This document shows, piece after piece, positions 26,774-35,141 of a stretch of DNA of 64,000 bases. The stretch covers positions 1-64,000 of the forward strand of contig NZ_QPJQ01000015.1 of assembly GCF_003337275.1 (NCBI RefSeq), in the 5' to 3' direction. The stretch is from Marinomonas foliarum (GTDB lineage: Bacteria > Pseudomonadota > Gammaproteobacteria > Pseudomonadales > Marinomonadaceae). Position numbers and translations under genes: made by a program. Positions within the stretch are counted from its first letter, which is position 1. Every line of letters starts with the position of its first letter. Under the pieces are notes generated by a model that was not told where the DNA came from, ran no database searches, and saw only the letters and a program-made list of their open reading frames with translations.

Positions 26774-28691
26774 CAATGACATTGTTAATAGCTTTTGAAA
26801 TTAGGTCTTTTTTCACCAATGTGCTTTTCACTGGTTTATCAAACCAGAAGTCCATTGGCTGATCAAAGCCGATGCCGTGCATGTAATTGTAGAGTGCTTT
26901 ACGCAGTCCGTCGCCTAACATGTCGTGATCGGTTCCCGTTGGATCGGTGAAGTCCACATCGTTTTCTGCGAACAAAATATCAGGGCGCTCTACGAGAGTG
27001 ATGCCATATTCATCCGGGTTAATACCAATTGGGCTGTGTGCTGTGGCGGCGAATCTATGCCAGAAAGCCGATTGAAAACAGCCTTGCGCCATCATCTGAC
27101 GCACCATGTCTAAAGCGTCTATGGTTTCTTGCTCAGTTTGTGTCGGGAAGCCATACATCAAATAAGAATGCACCAGAATATCCGCATCACTGAAGGCTTT
27201 GGTTACGCGAGCGACTTGTTCGACGCTCACGCCTTTTTTCATTAGTTTTAGCAATCGATCAGATGCTACTTCAAGCCCGCCACTTACCGCGATACAACCA
27301 GAATCCGCCAATAACTGACAGCGCTCTGGTGTGAAGGTTTTTTCAAAACGAATATTGCCCCACCAACTGATCACCACGCCGCGTTCGATTAGGCGTCTTG
27401 CTAAGGCAAACAAGGCTTTTGGCGGAGCGGCTTCGTCGACAAAATGGAAACCTGTTTGTCCGGTTTCTGCGATCAATTCTTCAATACGGTCCACCAATAT
27501 ATCGGCACCTGCCGCATCGTAGCGATCGATGTAATCCAGTGTCACGTCACAGAAACTGCATTTGCGCCAGTAACAGCCGTGGGCAATGGTGAGCTTGTTC
27601 CAGCGGCCATCACTCCAGATTCGGTGCATCGGATTGAGCATTTCACACAGGGACAAGTATTCGGTTAACGGCAAACCGTCGTAAATCGGTGTGCCGACAT
27701 CAGTTTGCGGGATATCGTAAAGCTCGGCGTTTTCATTGTAGTGAACGAATGGCTCGCCATTTTCGTCTTCAGCGAGGAAGTAAGTACGCACTAACTCGTC
27801 GATTTCACGCTTTCCGTCAAAGAATTCCAGCAAGGTCATAAAAGGACGTTCGCCATCATCAAGGCAGAGGAAATCGACAAACTCAAACACGCGAGGGTCT
27901 TTCAGTGCACGTAGCTCGGTGTTAATAAAACCACCGCCCAATACCACAGGAAGATCGGGATTAATGCTTTTACAAGTTTGCGCAATACGCAGTGCGCCGA
28001 GCATATTACCGGGGAAAGGCACGGTTAATGCCACGACGCTGGGTTGCGTTTCTTCCAGATATTGCTCGACCAATTGCTCGAGGATTTCTGAACTGAAGCT
28101 CGGTTCGCCCATCAGCGTATTGTAGAGATCGTCAAAACTTGGGTTAGCTGCCGCTAGACGCTCGCCATAGCGACTGACTTCAAAGTACGGATCGACGCCT
28201 TGAGTAATCACAGCCGACAAGTCATTAATAAACAAAGTGGCCAGATATTTGGCTTTGTCTTGCACGCCAAGCTGGCCAAAGGCGGTTTTTAAAATGTCGC
28301 CTGACACGGCTTCCATCTGTTCTATAGCATCAAACGCAGGGCCTTCAGGTAAAAAACGGCGGGATGTAATACGCAGTGCAAGGCTAGAATCTTTACCTTG
28401 TAAAAAACGAATCACAGGTTCAACGCAAAGGCGATAACGATCAAACTCCGCTAAGAAGCTAAATACGGCATCAGGCAGCTCGTCGTCTTCAAATGACTCG
28501 AAGTTGTCTTCCACATGCTGGCGGATAATATCCAGCGCAGGGGCTGTCATCATCTCTAAGAATAACTCAATGGCAGGGTCTCGCTGCACCGCCTCATAGC
28601 CCCGAGAGCGCAAAAAGCCCGTCAAATACGCCGTTGCTGGGTAGGGCGTATTTAATTGCGTCATGGGTGGAGTCATCAGAAGAACGGTCAT
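26763..28691 (-). CDS. B12-binding-type radical SAM protein
   Basis: 642 residues. The N-terminal half includes a cobalamin-binding-like Rossmann domain (QPSVVALTVPFPGNMLGALRIA..., PVVLGGGF, VDFLCLDDGERP). The radical SAM domain starts near 370 with cluster cysteines in HGCYWRKCSFC. Their spacing is CX4CX2C rather than the canonical CX3CX2C. FVDEAAPP, WWGNIRFEK and SGGLEVASDRLLKLMKKGV are further SAM-barrel elements. The reaction is unknown; relatives methylate or rearrange unreactive carbons or act in natural-product pathways. No candidate partner gene is adjacent. Ribosome site AAAGG precedes ATG. A partial copy of its 5' end is at 30364-30689. Confidence 0.85.
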   Translation of the reverse strand: MTVLLMTPPMTQLNTPYPATAYLTGFLRSRGYEAVQRDPAIELFLEMMTAPALDIIRQHVEDNFESFEDDELPDAVFSFLAEFDRYRLCVEPVIRFLQGKDSSLALRITSRRFLPEGPAFDAIEQMEAVSGDILKTAFGQLGVQDKAKYLATLFINDLSAVITQGVDPYFEVSRYGERLAAANPSFDDLYNTLMGEPSFSSEILEQLVEQYLEETQPSVVALTVPFPGNMLGALRIAQTCKSINPDLPVVLGGGFINTELRALKDPRVFEFVDFLCLDDGERPFMTLLEFFDGKREIDELVRTYFLAEDENGEPFVHYNENAELYDIPQTDVGTPIYDGLPLTEYLSLCEMLNPMHRIWSDGRWNKLTIAHGCYWRKCSFCDVTLDYIDRYDAAGADILVDRIEELIAETGQTGFHFVDEAAPPKALFALARRLIERGVVISWWGNIRFEKTFTPERCQLLADSGCIAVSGGLEVASDRLLKLMKKGVSVEQVARVTKAFSDADILVHSYLMYGFPTQTEQETIDALDMVRQMMAQGCFQSAFWHRFAATAHSPIGINPDEYGITLVERPDILFAENDVDFTDPTGTDHDMLGDGLRKALYNYMHGIGFDQPMDFWFDKPVKSTLVKKDLISKAINNVIASH

Positions 28692-28738
28692 AGCCTGCCT
28701 TTAAAGTAAAACCTAATCGGAATAGGCGGATTCTAGCA
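28314..28738 (-). repeat. Direct repeat A: native 5' end and leader of the radical SAM gene
   Basis: Matches 30364-30689 in the same orientation. In copy A the segment is intact: codons 1 to about 126 of the radical SAM gene plus 47 bp of leader. It ends exactly at the T of an extended -10 element (TGCTAGAAT). See copy B for differences. Confidence 0.9.
28730..28738 (-). promoter_or_regulatory. Extended -10 promoter element of the radical SAM gene
   Basis: On the - strand TGCTAGAAT matches the TGnTATAAT extended -10 pattern 39 bp upstream of the ATG. The same element is retained at 30681-30689 in the repeat copy. Confidence 0.45.
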
Positions 28739-28840
28739 TTTAAAAAGAGTTCCAACCTTTTTTAAATGCTGTTTTTCTAGCTGTTCTTTAGTTCAAGGAT
28801 TATGAATTAAGACGTTTTCTAATGAAGGTAGAATTGGGGC

Positions 28841-28876
28841 TGCCCATAGCGGCATGTTGATACTATGGGCATTTTT
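28841..28876 (+). terminator. Terminator facing the + strand, with no + strand gene upstream
   Basis: 9-bp perfect stem TGCCCATAG/CTATGGGCA (28841-28849 and 28863-28871) followed by five Ts. Both neighbouring genes are on the - strand, so it may be a leftover of a lost + strand gene, or just a 3' hairpin of the hydrolase mRNA. Confidence 0.55.
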
Positions 28877-28892
28877 CAGAAACTATTTTTTT

Positions 28893-29813
28893 TTAATTTT
28901 TATTCATTGTGTTGTTAATAAAATTAATTATATCGTTGTTAAATCGAGTGCTTTCTTCAAAAAATGGAGAGTGTCCTGAGTTTTCATATATTTTGCTCTG
29001 ACTAGTAGAATTAAGCTCTTTAACTCTCTTTAGAGATGCGTTGGGGTTAACCAAAGCATCATGAGCGCCATAAATTAAAAGAAAAGGTTTGGTTAGCTTG
29101 CCTAGGCCATTCACAACATCCACATTCATACTTGGAACGGTTTTTTGCATGTTAAAAGATGCTGTCGCAGCATTGGCCAATAAAAGCTCAAAAGTCTCGG
29201 TATCAGGTTGTGTATTAAAGCATAAGCGTATGAAGTGACGTTCAGCTTCAAGATGTGTTTTTAGGTCTTCATCTGCCATACCACTATAAGTCTTTGGATG
29301 AGGTGTGATTTGTCCAGCCGCTAACTCAATCACTCCACCAACATACATAACACCCGCGATATGAGAGTCGCCATAGGTTGCTAAATAGCTACTGATGACA
29401 GATCCCCCTAGAGACCAGCCAACTAATATTGGCTTTTGTGGTGATGTGGTTTTAACCGACTCAATCACTGCGGCTAAATCATCGCCCCATAAACGACCAT
29501 TTTGATATGATTCGATTGCCTCAGGTTGATCAGATAATCCATGACCACGAAGATCAAATGTAATTAAACGGTTTTTTGCCAGCTGAGGGTCATTAATTTG
29601 CGAACTCCAGCTTAAATGGCTGCCAAGCAGACCGTGAACAAAAATGATAGGTATTCCTTCTGGAGCCCCAGATTCTTGTACAGCAAGAGATACGCCATCG
29701 GCAGAAACCACTTTATAATTCTGATCACTAGCGAAAGCCAATGGAGTAAAAAACATTAAGAAAAACGAGTAGAGTAAGCTACTCAAAGCGAGCTTACGTG
29801 CGATTTTTATCAT
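28893..29813 (-). CDS. Secreted alpha/beta hydrolase
   Basis: 306 residues with a clear signal peptide (hydrophobic core about 9-27, cleavage near FASDQ), so probably periplasmic. Alpha/beta-hydrolase landmarks: oxyanion HGLLGSHLSW, LRGHGLSDQP, nucleophile elbow VGWSLGGS, acid in YGAHDALV, and catalytic His in NSGHSPFFE. Substrate unknown; the family includes esterases, lactonases and haloperoxidases. Ribosome site AAGGA is 8 nt before ATG. Divergent from a MerR gene with a MerR-type promoter between them, so expression is probably induced through that regulator. The 3' part is AT-rich. The pair lies between direct repeats, a sign of acquisition. Confidence 0.85.
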   Translation of the reverse strand: MIKIARKLALSSLLYSFFLMFFTPLAFASDQNYKVVSADGVSLAVQESGAPEGIPIIFVHGLLGSHLSWSSQINDPQLAKNRLITFDLRGHGLSDQPEAIESYQNGRLWGDDLAAVIESVKTTSPQKPILVGWSLGGSVISSYLATYGDSHIAGVMYVGGVIELAAGQITPHPKTYSGMADEDLKTHLEAERHFIRLCFNTQPDTETFELLLANAATASFNMQKTVPSMNVDVVNGLGKLTKPFLLIYGAHDALVNPNASLKRVKELNSTSQSKIYENSGHSPFFEESTRFNNDIINFINNTMNKN

Positions 29814-29845
29814 AAGATATATCCTTAGTTTAAGATTAAAAACGC

Positions 29846-29877
29846 AGTCTAAACCCTAACACTAATGTGAGAGTCAA
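29846..29877 (-). promoter_or_regulatory. MerR-type promoter driving the hydrolase gene
   Basis: On the - strand, -35 TTGACT (29872-29877) and -10 TAGACT (29846-29851) are separated by 20 bp. This over-long spacer is the hallmark of MerR-activated promoters. The dyad CTAACAC-TAAT-GTGAGAG (29856-29873, 5 of 7 pairs matched) is nearly centred in the spacer. The -10 is 33 bp from the hydrolase ATG. Confidence 0.7.
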
Positions 29878-29896
29878 CGTAAAATTTGAGTATTCT

Positions 29897-30298
29897 ATGC
29901 AAAACAGAAAACCAACAGGAACGATCACTATTGGCAATTTAGCTAAGCGATCAGGTGTCAGTGTGAGATCTATTCGACACTATGAAGAAGAGGGCGTATT
30001 AACATGCTATCGTGGAGATAATGGCTATCGTTTTTTTTCGATAGAAGCGATTACTCAGGTAAGGCAAATTCAGCGTTTGATTTCTTTTGGTTTCAATCTC
30101 AAAGATATACGTACTTTCCCCGAATGCATGAGACTAGTAGAAGGCGCTGAATTTTGTGAAGAAACACTCAGCGCTCAACAGTCACTGCTACAATCTATCG
30201 ATCATCAAATAGAGACATTAGAAGAGCGTAAATATCAGCTACTGAAAACGATGTCAGAGAACATTTCCCAAGCATCATCGGTTATAGATGAAAGGTAA
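29897..30298 (+). CDS. MerR-family transcriptional activator
   Basis: 133 residues from ATG 29897 (MQNRKPTGTITIGNLAKRSG). Winged HTH: TIGNLAKRSGVSVRSIRHYEEEGVL then RGDNGYRFFS. The linker helix is IRQ-type (QIQRLISFGFNLKDI), followed by a dimerisation coiled coil near 95-125. A single Cys (GAEFCEE) makes metal sensing unlikely but not excluded. Related small regulators sense drugs, oxidants or organic ligands. It is divergent from the hydrolase, whose promoter has the MerR architecture. An alternative GTG/TTG start upstream to 29867 would overlap the promoter and is not favoured. Confidence 0.88.
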   Translation: MQNRKPTGTITIGNLAKRSGVSVRSIRHYEEEGVLTCYRGDNGYRFFSIEAITQVRQIQRLISFGFNLKDIRTFPECMRLVEGAEFCEETLSAQQSLLQSIDHQIETLEERKYQLLKTMSENISQASSVIDER

Positions 30299-30363
30299 TA
30301 GTTGTATAGATTAGGATTTACAGTGTTGTCGAACGGAAAGCATAATAGTCAACAAGTAGCTCG

Positions 30364-30689
30364 CATCTGTTCTATAGCATCAAACGCAGGGCCTTCAGGT
30401 AAAAAACGGCGGGATGTAATACGCAGTGCAAGGCTGGAATCTTTACCTTGTAAAAAACGAATAACCGGTTCAACGCAAAGGCGATAACGATCAAACTCCG
30501 CTAAGAAGCTAAATACGGCATCAGGCAGCTCGTCGTCTTCAAATGATTCAAAATTGTCTTCTACGTGCTGGCGGATAATATCCAGCGCAGGGGCTGTCAT
30601 CATCTCTAAGAATAACTCAATGGCCTCGCTGCACCGCCTCATAGCCTGCCTTTAAAGTAAAACCTAATCGGAATAGGCGGATTCTAGCA
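30364..30689 (-). pseudogene. Direct repeat B: truncated copy of the radical SAM 5' end
   Basis: Aligns to 28314-28738. It has eight substitutions, all synonymous, so 87 encoded residues are identical (AIELFLEMM to FDAIEQM). Two deletions are present: 5 bp, and 94 bp between two TCATAGCC repeats that join just inside the start codon. Together they remove 99 bp, restoring frame. The original start codon, ribosome site and extended -10 are retained, so a 97-residue peptide could still be made (30349-30642), ending a few residues past the repeat junction. It lacks the radical SAM domain. Most likely an inert recombination scar. Confidence 0.88.
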
Positions 30690-30700
30690 AATGACCTGCA

Positions 30701-30724
30701 CAAAAGCCCCGTGAATTCGGGGCT
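30701..30724 (-). terminator. Terminator of the glycerate kinase gene
   Basis: 7-bp stem AGCCCCG/CGGGGCT (30705-30711 and 30718-30724), four Us follow on the - strand. Confidence 0.7.
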
Positions 30725-30748
30725 GGTGCCCGTTTATATTAGATAATA

Positions 30749-31879
30749 CTAGCGAATAATGGCAATTATCACATCCATGACATTGGTATTTGTTGGGCCA
30801 GTAATAAAGATCGCATCCTGTTCACGCAAGTAGGTCCCTGCGTCAGCGCGTTTCAATGCATCTCGAACCGCGTGCATATCTTTTGCTGTTGAGCCATCTA
30901 CAATACCGCCAGCTGCGTCGGTTGGACCATCACTGCCGTCAGTGCCGGCAACCAGCACCAATATGTTATCGCGACCAACGATGTTTTCTGCAATGCCTAG
31001 TGCTAGCGCTTGGTTACGGCCACCGTTGCCGGGGTTTTCGGGTAGCTTAACCGTTGGCTCTCCGCCAAAAATGTACACACCCGGTTCGGCATCCATTAGT
31101 TGCTGACCAATATAAGAAGACAGTATTTCAACATCGTCATACAGGTTTTCTGTATTTTCGATAACGTGATAGCCAAGCTCTGTTGCTTTGTTGGCCGCTG
31201 CTTCTCGGGCGACTTGGTTGGTACCAATTAAGGCAACGCTGGCAGCCGATGGACAGCGTTTAATTGACCCAGTGCCAGAGCCAATGGTACCAATGTCATC
31301 GCCTTCCACGTCGGAAATAGCCAGTACGCGGACGTCAGCACCTTTAAATTTTTCGAGTAACTTACCGTCTTTGACCAAAGAGGTTTCTTTGCGGCGGGTA
31401 TTGATCTGACCAATATTATAGCCAGCTGCAAGCATTTGATCTGTTAGCTTTTGCCAGTCTTCCAAGCTGACATCGTCAGGCAGAGCTTCAGATAAAGCCG
31501 ATGCGCCACCAGAGACTAAAAGAAGTAATTTACTACCTGCTTGCATGTCTGTGACCGTAGAGAGTATTTGCTTGCCAGCGTCCAATGAGTGTTGATCTGG
31601 AACAGGATGAGCTGACTCAAGAACCGTTACGTTGGTTGCATTCCACATAGTTTGGTCTGTGTGATCGTACTTTGTGACTAATAACGCAGGGCAATCGTTA
31701 CCTAGTGCCGCTAAGGCACCTGCACACATGCCACTGGCTGCTTTACCGACGGCTATGATTTGATCTGGCGTGAAGTCAGTAAAGCTTTCTACTGCACGGT
31801 ACGTTGCATTGTAGCCAGCCACCGCATTGATCGCAGCGTCAAAAATAGACACAGCAGAGTTTTTATCATGTGAATGCAA
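30749..31879 (-). CDS. Glycerate 2-kinase (GckA/TtuD, MOFRL family)
   Basis: 376 residues. The N-terminal DUF4147 domain has IAVGKAASGM, ESAHPVPDQHS and LLVSGGASALSEALP. The C-terminal MOFRL domain has GGEPTVKLPENPGNGGRNQALAL and AGTDGSDGPTDAAGGIVDG. These enzymes phosphorylate D-glycerate to 2-phosphoglycerate, feeding glycolysis. It lies downstream of a hydroxyacid dehydrogenase fusion gene that could make or use hydroxypyruvate/glycerate, but a bidirectional terminator separates them, so it has its own promoter. Slightly short compared with the family's usual 400-440 residues. Confidence 0.9.
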   Translation of the reverse strand: MHSHDKNSAVSIFDAAINAVAGYNATYRAVESFTDFTPDQIIAVGKAASGMCAGALAALGNDCPALLVTKYDHTDQTMWNATNVTVLESAHPVPDQHSLDAGKQILSTVTDMQAGSKLLLLVSGGASALSEALPDDVSLEDWQKLTDQMLAAGYNIGQINTRRKETSLVKDGKLLEKFKGADVRVLAISDVEGDDIGTIGSGTGSIKRCPSAASVALIGTNQVAREAAANKATELGYHVIENTENLYDDVEILSSYIGQQLMDAEPGVYIFGGEPTVKLPENPGNGGRNQALALGIAENIVGRDNILVLVAGTDGSDGPTDAAGGIVDGSTAKDMHAVRDALKRADAGTYLREQDAIFITGPTNTNVMDVIIAIIR

Positions 31880-31915
31880 ACCTGTTCTCCCTTACTTGCC
31901 TCAGAGGCATAAACT

Positions 31916-31964
31916 AAAAAACCGCATCAACAGGACAGAGTCACGCCCTTAGATGCGGTTTTTT
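31916..31964. terminator. Bidirectional terminator between fusion gene and glycerate kinase
   Basis: 12-bp stem (31917-31928 and 31952-31963) with A/T runs on both sides; ends the fusion gene transcript on the - strand. Confidence 0.88.
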
Positions 31965-31986
31965 GAATGTCTAACGACAGTATTAC

Positions 31987-34962
31987 TTAATTACCAAGTG
32001 GCCCTTGCAGACCATTTTGAGCAAGTAACGTCGTGTAGATATTCGAGTTCAATACCATCATCTCCGAGTATTCAGCAACAAGTGCCGCGCGTTTGTCTGT
32101 GTCTTCGGTTGCGTTAATTGCTCCCCAGTATGCCGCAATTTGTGTTGCGCTGTCAGCTAGTTGCTTGATTTGCTCAGCTGATAACGCTTTAACAGAACTC
32201 GCGTTTACTTTGCCCACGCCGTTGACCGTCTTAGTACCACCGTTGGTGAAACCTTTAGGCAAATCGCCTTTTAGGTTAATCACTTTATCGTGTTGAATCA
32301 CACTTAGGATTTGATCAACCGCTTGCTTAGCGCCTTCGACACGAGAAACGTGTTCTGTGTCTGCCGCCGCATGTGGTAGAAGTTCCATTTTGCCTACGTG
32401 CTTTTCGTAGATGTTGCGGTAAGGAACCATTGGGCCAGATAATTCGCCAGTAGCTGGGTCTTTAAACAAATCCGCATCGATTGCTGCGTAACGGATTTGG
32501 CCGCTTGCTAAGGCAGCGTCTAACGCTTCGATGTCAACTACTTCGCCACGGTCGTAGTTAACTAGCACGGCACCTTGTTTCATTGCAGAGAAAACGTCTG
32601 CATTGATGATGTCAGAGTTGCTGAACTTGCCAGTATCAGCATTGAATGCACCTAGGCCAGTGTGTGGGCTAAGTACGTCAGCGTCTTGTGCTGCTTCAAC
32701 GATGCTAGAGGCGTAAGTGAAGCCTTCAGACTCGATCCATTTCTGGTGCGCAGGACGAGCGTATACAGATACCTTCATACCAAATGCAGCGCCTAGTTTC
32801 GCTACTTCACGACCGATGTTGCCGTAACCAACAACAGCAAGCTTCTTACCTTCAAGCTTAGTCGTTGGGAACTCTGCAAGGTTCTTACCTGTGTCGAAGT
32901 CACCCGCCACAACGCGATCGTGCATGGCAGAAACTTGTAGATCAGGAAGCACTTTAAGCAGCGCTTTCATTGCCGCTTGTGCGGTTGCACGAGAGTTGAA
33001 GCTTGGTGTGTTCATCAGTGGTGCAACACCACCTTCACCGTTACCGCCGCCCCAGCTAGCAGAGCCCATGTTGCCAGTGCCCGCACCGATACGTACGCCA
33101 CCTAACTCGAACTTAGATTCCGCTGGGAAGAATGTCGCTGCAGCGATCACAGCGTCGTATTGACCTTCGCCCGTTTCAGCTAATAGCTCGTCTTCACGGC
33201 TTAGGCTTGGCTGGTAGAAGAAATGTACTTTACCTTTCGCAAGGTCACCGGCTTCAGCAACAGAACCGAAGTGGAACTCACCGCCTTTAGACTTGATGTA
33301 AGCTGCAACTTCGCTGCAATCAGCGTTGCCGTCAGCATCGAATACCATGCCGACTAGGTCAGCGATTAATACTTTGTAAGCACGGTTTGCATCGTCTACA
33401 CGTACGTCGCCTTCAGCTGACGCTGATACAGCGCTTTCGAAAGACTCGCCTTGTTCAGCTAGCAATTCTTCAAGAACCGCGTTTTTCGCACGTAGGTAGC
33501 AGTACTGAATGTTTTCTAGTAGCGCCGTGATGTCTTGTGAAGGACGGATACCGCCGATCCATGCACGGTAGTCGCCTGGCGTACCTGGGAATGCGTTTAC
33601 GTAACGAGCAACGTCTAGACCTTTCTCGTGCGCACCGTCAGTATGAGTGATACCTTCGTAGCCTAACATTTGCTTCGACTTAGCAATGATGCGAGCGTGA
33701 ACGTCTGCGTCTGTGATGTCACCATCCGTCACTTTGAGAAGCGTTACGGCTGCACCACGAGAATCTGCATTAGATACACCAAGTTCGAACAAGTCGCTGC
33801 TTGCTATCCAGCTGTCTACAGACTGGCGGTTTGCTGCAGAACGCGCATTCAGTGCGTAAACATCACCTATCATGCGTTCGTTGCGAAGGATCGCAAAGGT
33901 GGTTTCGGCAAACGCTAAGGTGCTGAAGGTATTAATGATACCGCCAAGCATTTGGTCTTTTTCTGCATCGTAGATTGGGCCAAGATCAGTGGTTTTTTCA
34001 CTGGTCAGTGGTTCTTTTGCGTCACGTGGCACTGCAATTTTAAGCTGACGAGGAATCGCCCAAGAAGGGTCTTTCTGGTTCGCATTGATCAGTGCTAAGG
34101 CAGGTTTAGTTAAAGAAACGATGAAGTAACCAGAAATACCGCCGATGGCTTTTTGGAACGGCATGAATAGGTTGCATTTTGTTAGTACGCCATCCACCAA
34201 CTCTTTCGCCCAAGGCATAGCACCAAGTAGGGACGTTGCATCGATTACGGCGTGGTGTTCTTCTGGGTTAGCGTCAATCCAAGCCAATAAGTTGGCAATT
34301 TCTTGCTCTGTGTAAGTGGTCGCGCCTGTTGTTTCATGGCCCACACCGAAGAACAATTTAACGCCTTTTTCGATTAGGAAGTCAGCACTTGGAATCGCGC
34401 CTTCGCCTTCAGCAAAGATAATCCGGTTTTCGTCACCGTTAGTCGCATAACGCTGTAATTCTGTTAGCTGAGTGCCCCAAGATTGACGAAAGAAACCGCC
34501 AGCCTTGCCTTCAGCCGATTCAGGCTTAGGCGTATCAACGTACACAATTTGAGAGGCATCGTTTGCAGTCATTAAATGCAGAGCTGCTGCGGTAAAGCCA
34601 CTGTGACCACCACCAAGACCAACCGCCATACGGTTGGCTTTAGGAAAACCAAAGTAGCGGTGAATTTCACGCATCATGTCATTTAGGACTTTGTCTGCAG
34701 GGTAGCCACGGTGCATGCCACGACCGATTTCCGCAGTAGTGAAACTACCAATGCGATTACCTTTGTCGTCTAGTTTTGGGTAGTTTTCTTCTATCCAAGC
34801 GTCAAATTCAAAACGAAGTTGACGAGCATCCACTTCGTTTAATGTCATGTCTGTAATAGGACCAACGCCGAAGAACTGGTTGCTAGTAGCCTGAGGAGCG
34901 CCTTTTTGTGTCAGAGAAAGCGCACTCGCGCGAGCGGCTTTAAGTTGCTCAATTGAAGTCAT
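31987..34962 (-). CDS. Class V aminotransferase fused to 2-hydroxyacid dehydrogenase
   Basis: About 990 residues; numbers from the longest frame (34980). The N-terminal 500 residues are a class V, phosphoserine-transaminase-like PLP enzyme: GLGGGHSGFTAAALH, VIDATSLLGAMPW and the likely Schiff-base lysine in MPFQKAIGGISG (Lys277). The C-terminal half is a D-3-phosphoglycerate-dehydrogenase-like protein: GGNGEGGVAPLMNTPSFNSR, NAD fold VVGYGNIGREVAKLG (717 on), NYDRGEVVDIEAL, and the catalytic His in LLPHAAADTEHV. Both halves keep key residues. The pair could do successive steps of serine synthesis or hydroxypyruvate reduction. No ACT domain is seen. Start: ATG 34962 has AGG at 11 nt; ATG 34971 and TTG 34980 are possible. 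Confidence 0.85.
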   Translation of the reverse strand: MTSIEQLKAARASALSLTQKGAPQATSNQFFGVGPITDMTLNEVDARQLRFEFDAWIEENYPKLDDKGNRIGSFTTAEIGRGMHRGYPADKVLNDMMREIHRYFGFPKANRMAVGLGGGHSGFTAAALHLMTANDASQIVYVDTPKPESAEGKAGGFFRQSWGTQLTELQRYATNGDENRIIFAEGEGAIPSADFLIEKGVKLFFGVGHETTGATTYTEQEIANLLAWIDANPEEHHAVIDATSLLGAMPWAKELVDGVLTKCNLFMPFQKAIGGISGYFIVSLTKPALALINANQKDPSWAIPRQLKIAVPRDAKEPLTSEKTTDLGPIYDAEKDQMLGGIINTFSTLAFAETTFAILRNERMIGDVYALNARSAANRQSVDSWIASSDLFELGVSNADSRGAAVTLLKVTDGDITDADVHARIIAKSKQMLGYEGITHTDGAHEKGLDVARYVNAFPGTPGDYRAWIGGIRPSQDITALLENIQYCYLRAKNAVLEELLAEQGESFESAVSASAEGDVRVDDANRAYKVLIADLVGMVFDADGNADCSEVAAYIKSKGGEFHFGSVAEAGDLAKGKVHFFYQPSLSREDELLAETGEGQYDAVIAAATFFPAESKFELGGVRIGAGTGNMGSASWGGGNGEGGVAPLMNTPSFNSRATAQAAMKALLKVLPDLQVSAMHDRVVAGDFDTGKNLAEFPTTKLEGKKLAVVGYGNIGREVAKLGAAFGMKVSVYARPAHQKWIESEGFTYASSIVEAAQDADVLSPHTGLGAFNADTGKFSNSDIINADVFSAMKQGAVLVNYDRGEVVDIEALDAALASGQIRYAAIDADLFKDPATGELSGPMVPYRNIYEKHVGKMELLPHAAADTEHVSRVEGAKQAVDQILSVIQHDKVINLKGDLPKGFTNGGTKTVNGVGKVNASSVKALSAEQIKQLADSATQIAAYWGAINATEDTDKRAALVAEYSEMMVLNSNIYTTLLAQNGLQGPLGN

Positions 34963-35122
34963 CGTTTTCATTACCTGCAAGATAGTTTATACGTTCGCTC
35001 TGGCTTTAATGGCTATTCTAAGACCAGGCAGAGAAGAGTCCCTGTCCTTCCCCACAGATAAGAATGTTTACCCATGGACATTATCCAAACAGAGCATGGT
35101 TTTATTTTTTAAACACAAAACG

Positions 35123-35141
35123 ATAAATGAGAATCTTTATT
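35123..35141. promoter_or_regulatory. Fur-box-like sequence
   Basis: ATAAATGAGAATCTTTATT matches the 19-bp E. coli Fur consensus at 13 positions, including the AATGAnAATC core. It is about 160 bp upstream of the fusion gene, rather far for repression of it. Weak evidence. Confidence 0.3.

Larger units (their letters stand above)
30299..30748. other. 450-bp region holding a radical SAM gene fragment
   Basis: Apart from about 65 bp after merR, the region is filled by direct repeat B (30364-30689) and the glycerate kinase terminator (30701-30724). No independent gene is proposed. Confidence 0.8.

Noticed and set aside
30302-30487. 61-codon + strand frame inside repeat copy B
   Set aside because: It is antisense to the radical SAM fragment and mirrors the same antisense frame over copy A at 28237-28437.
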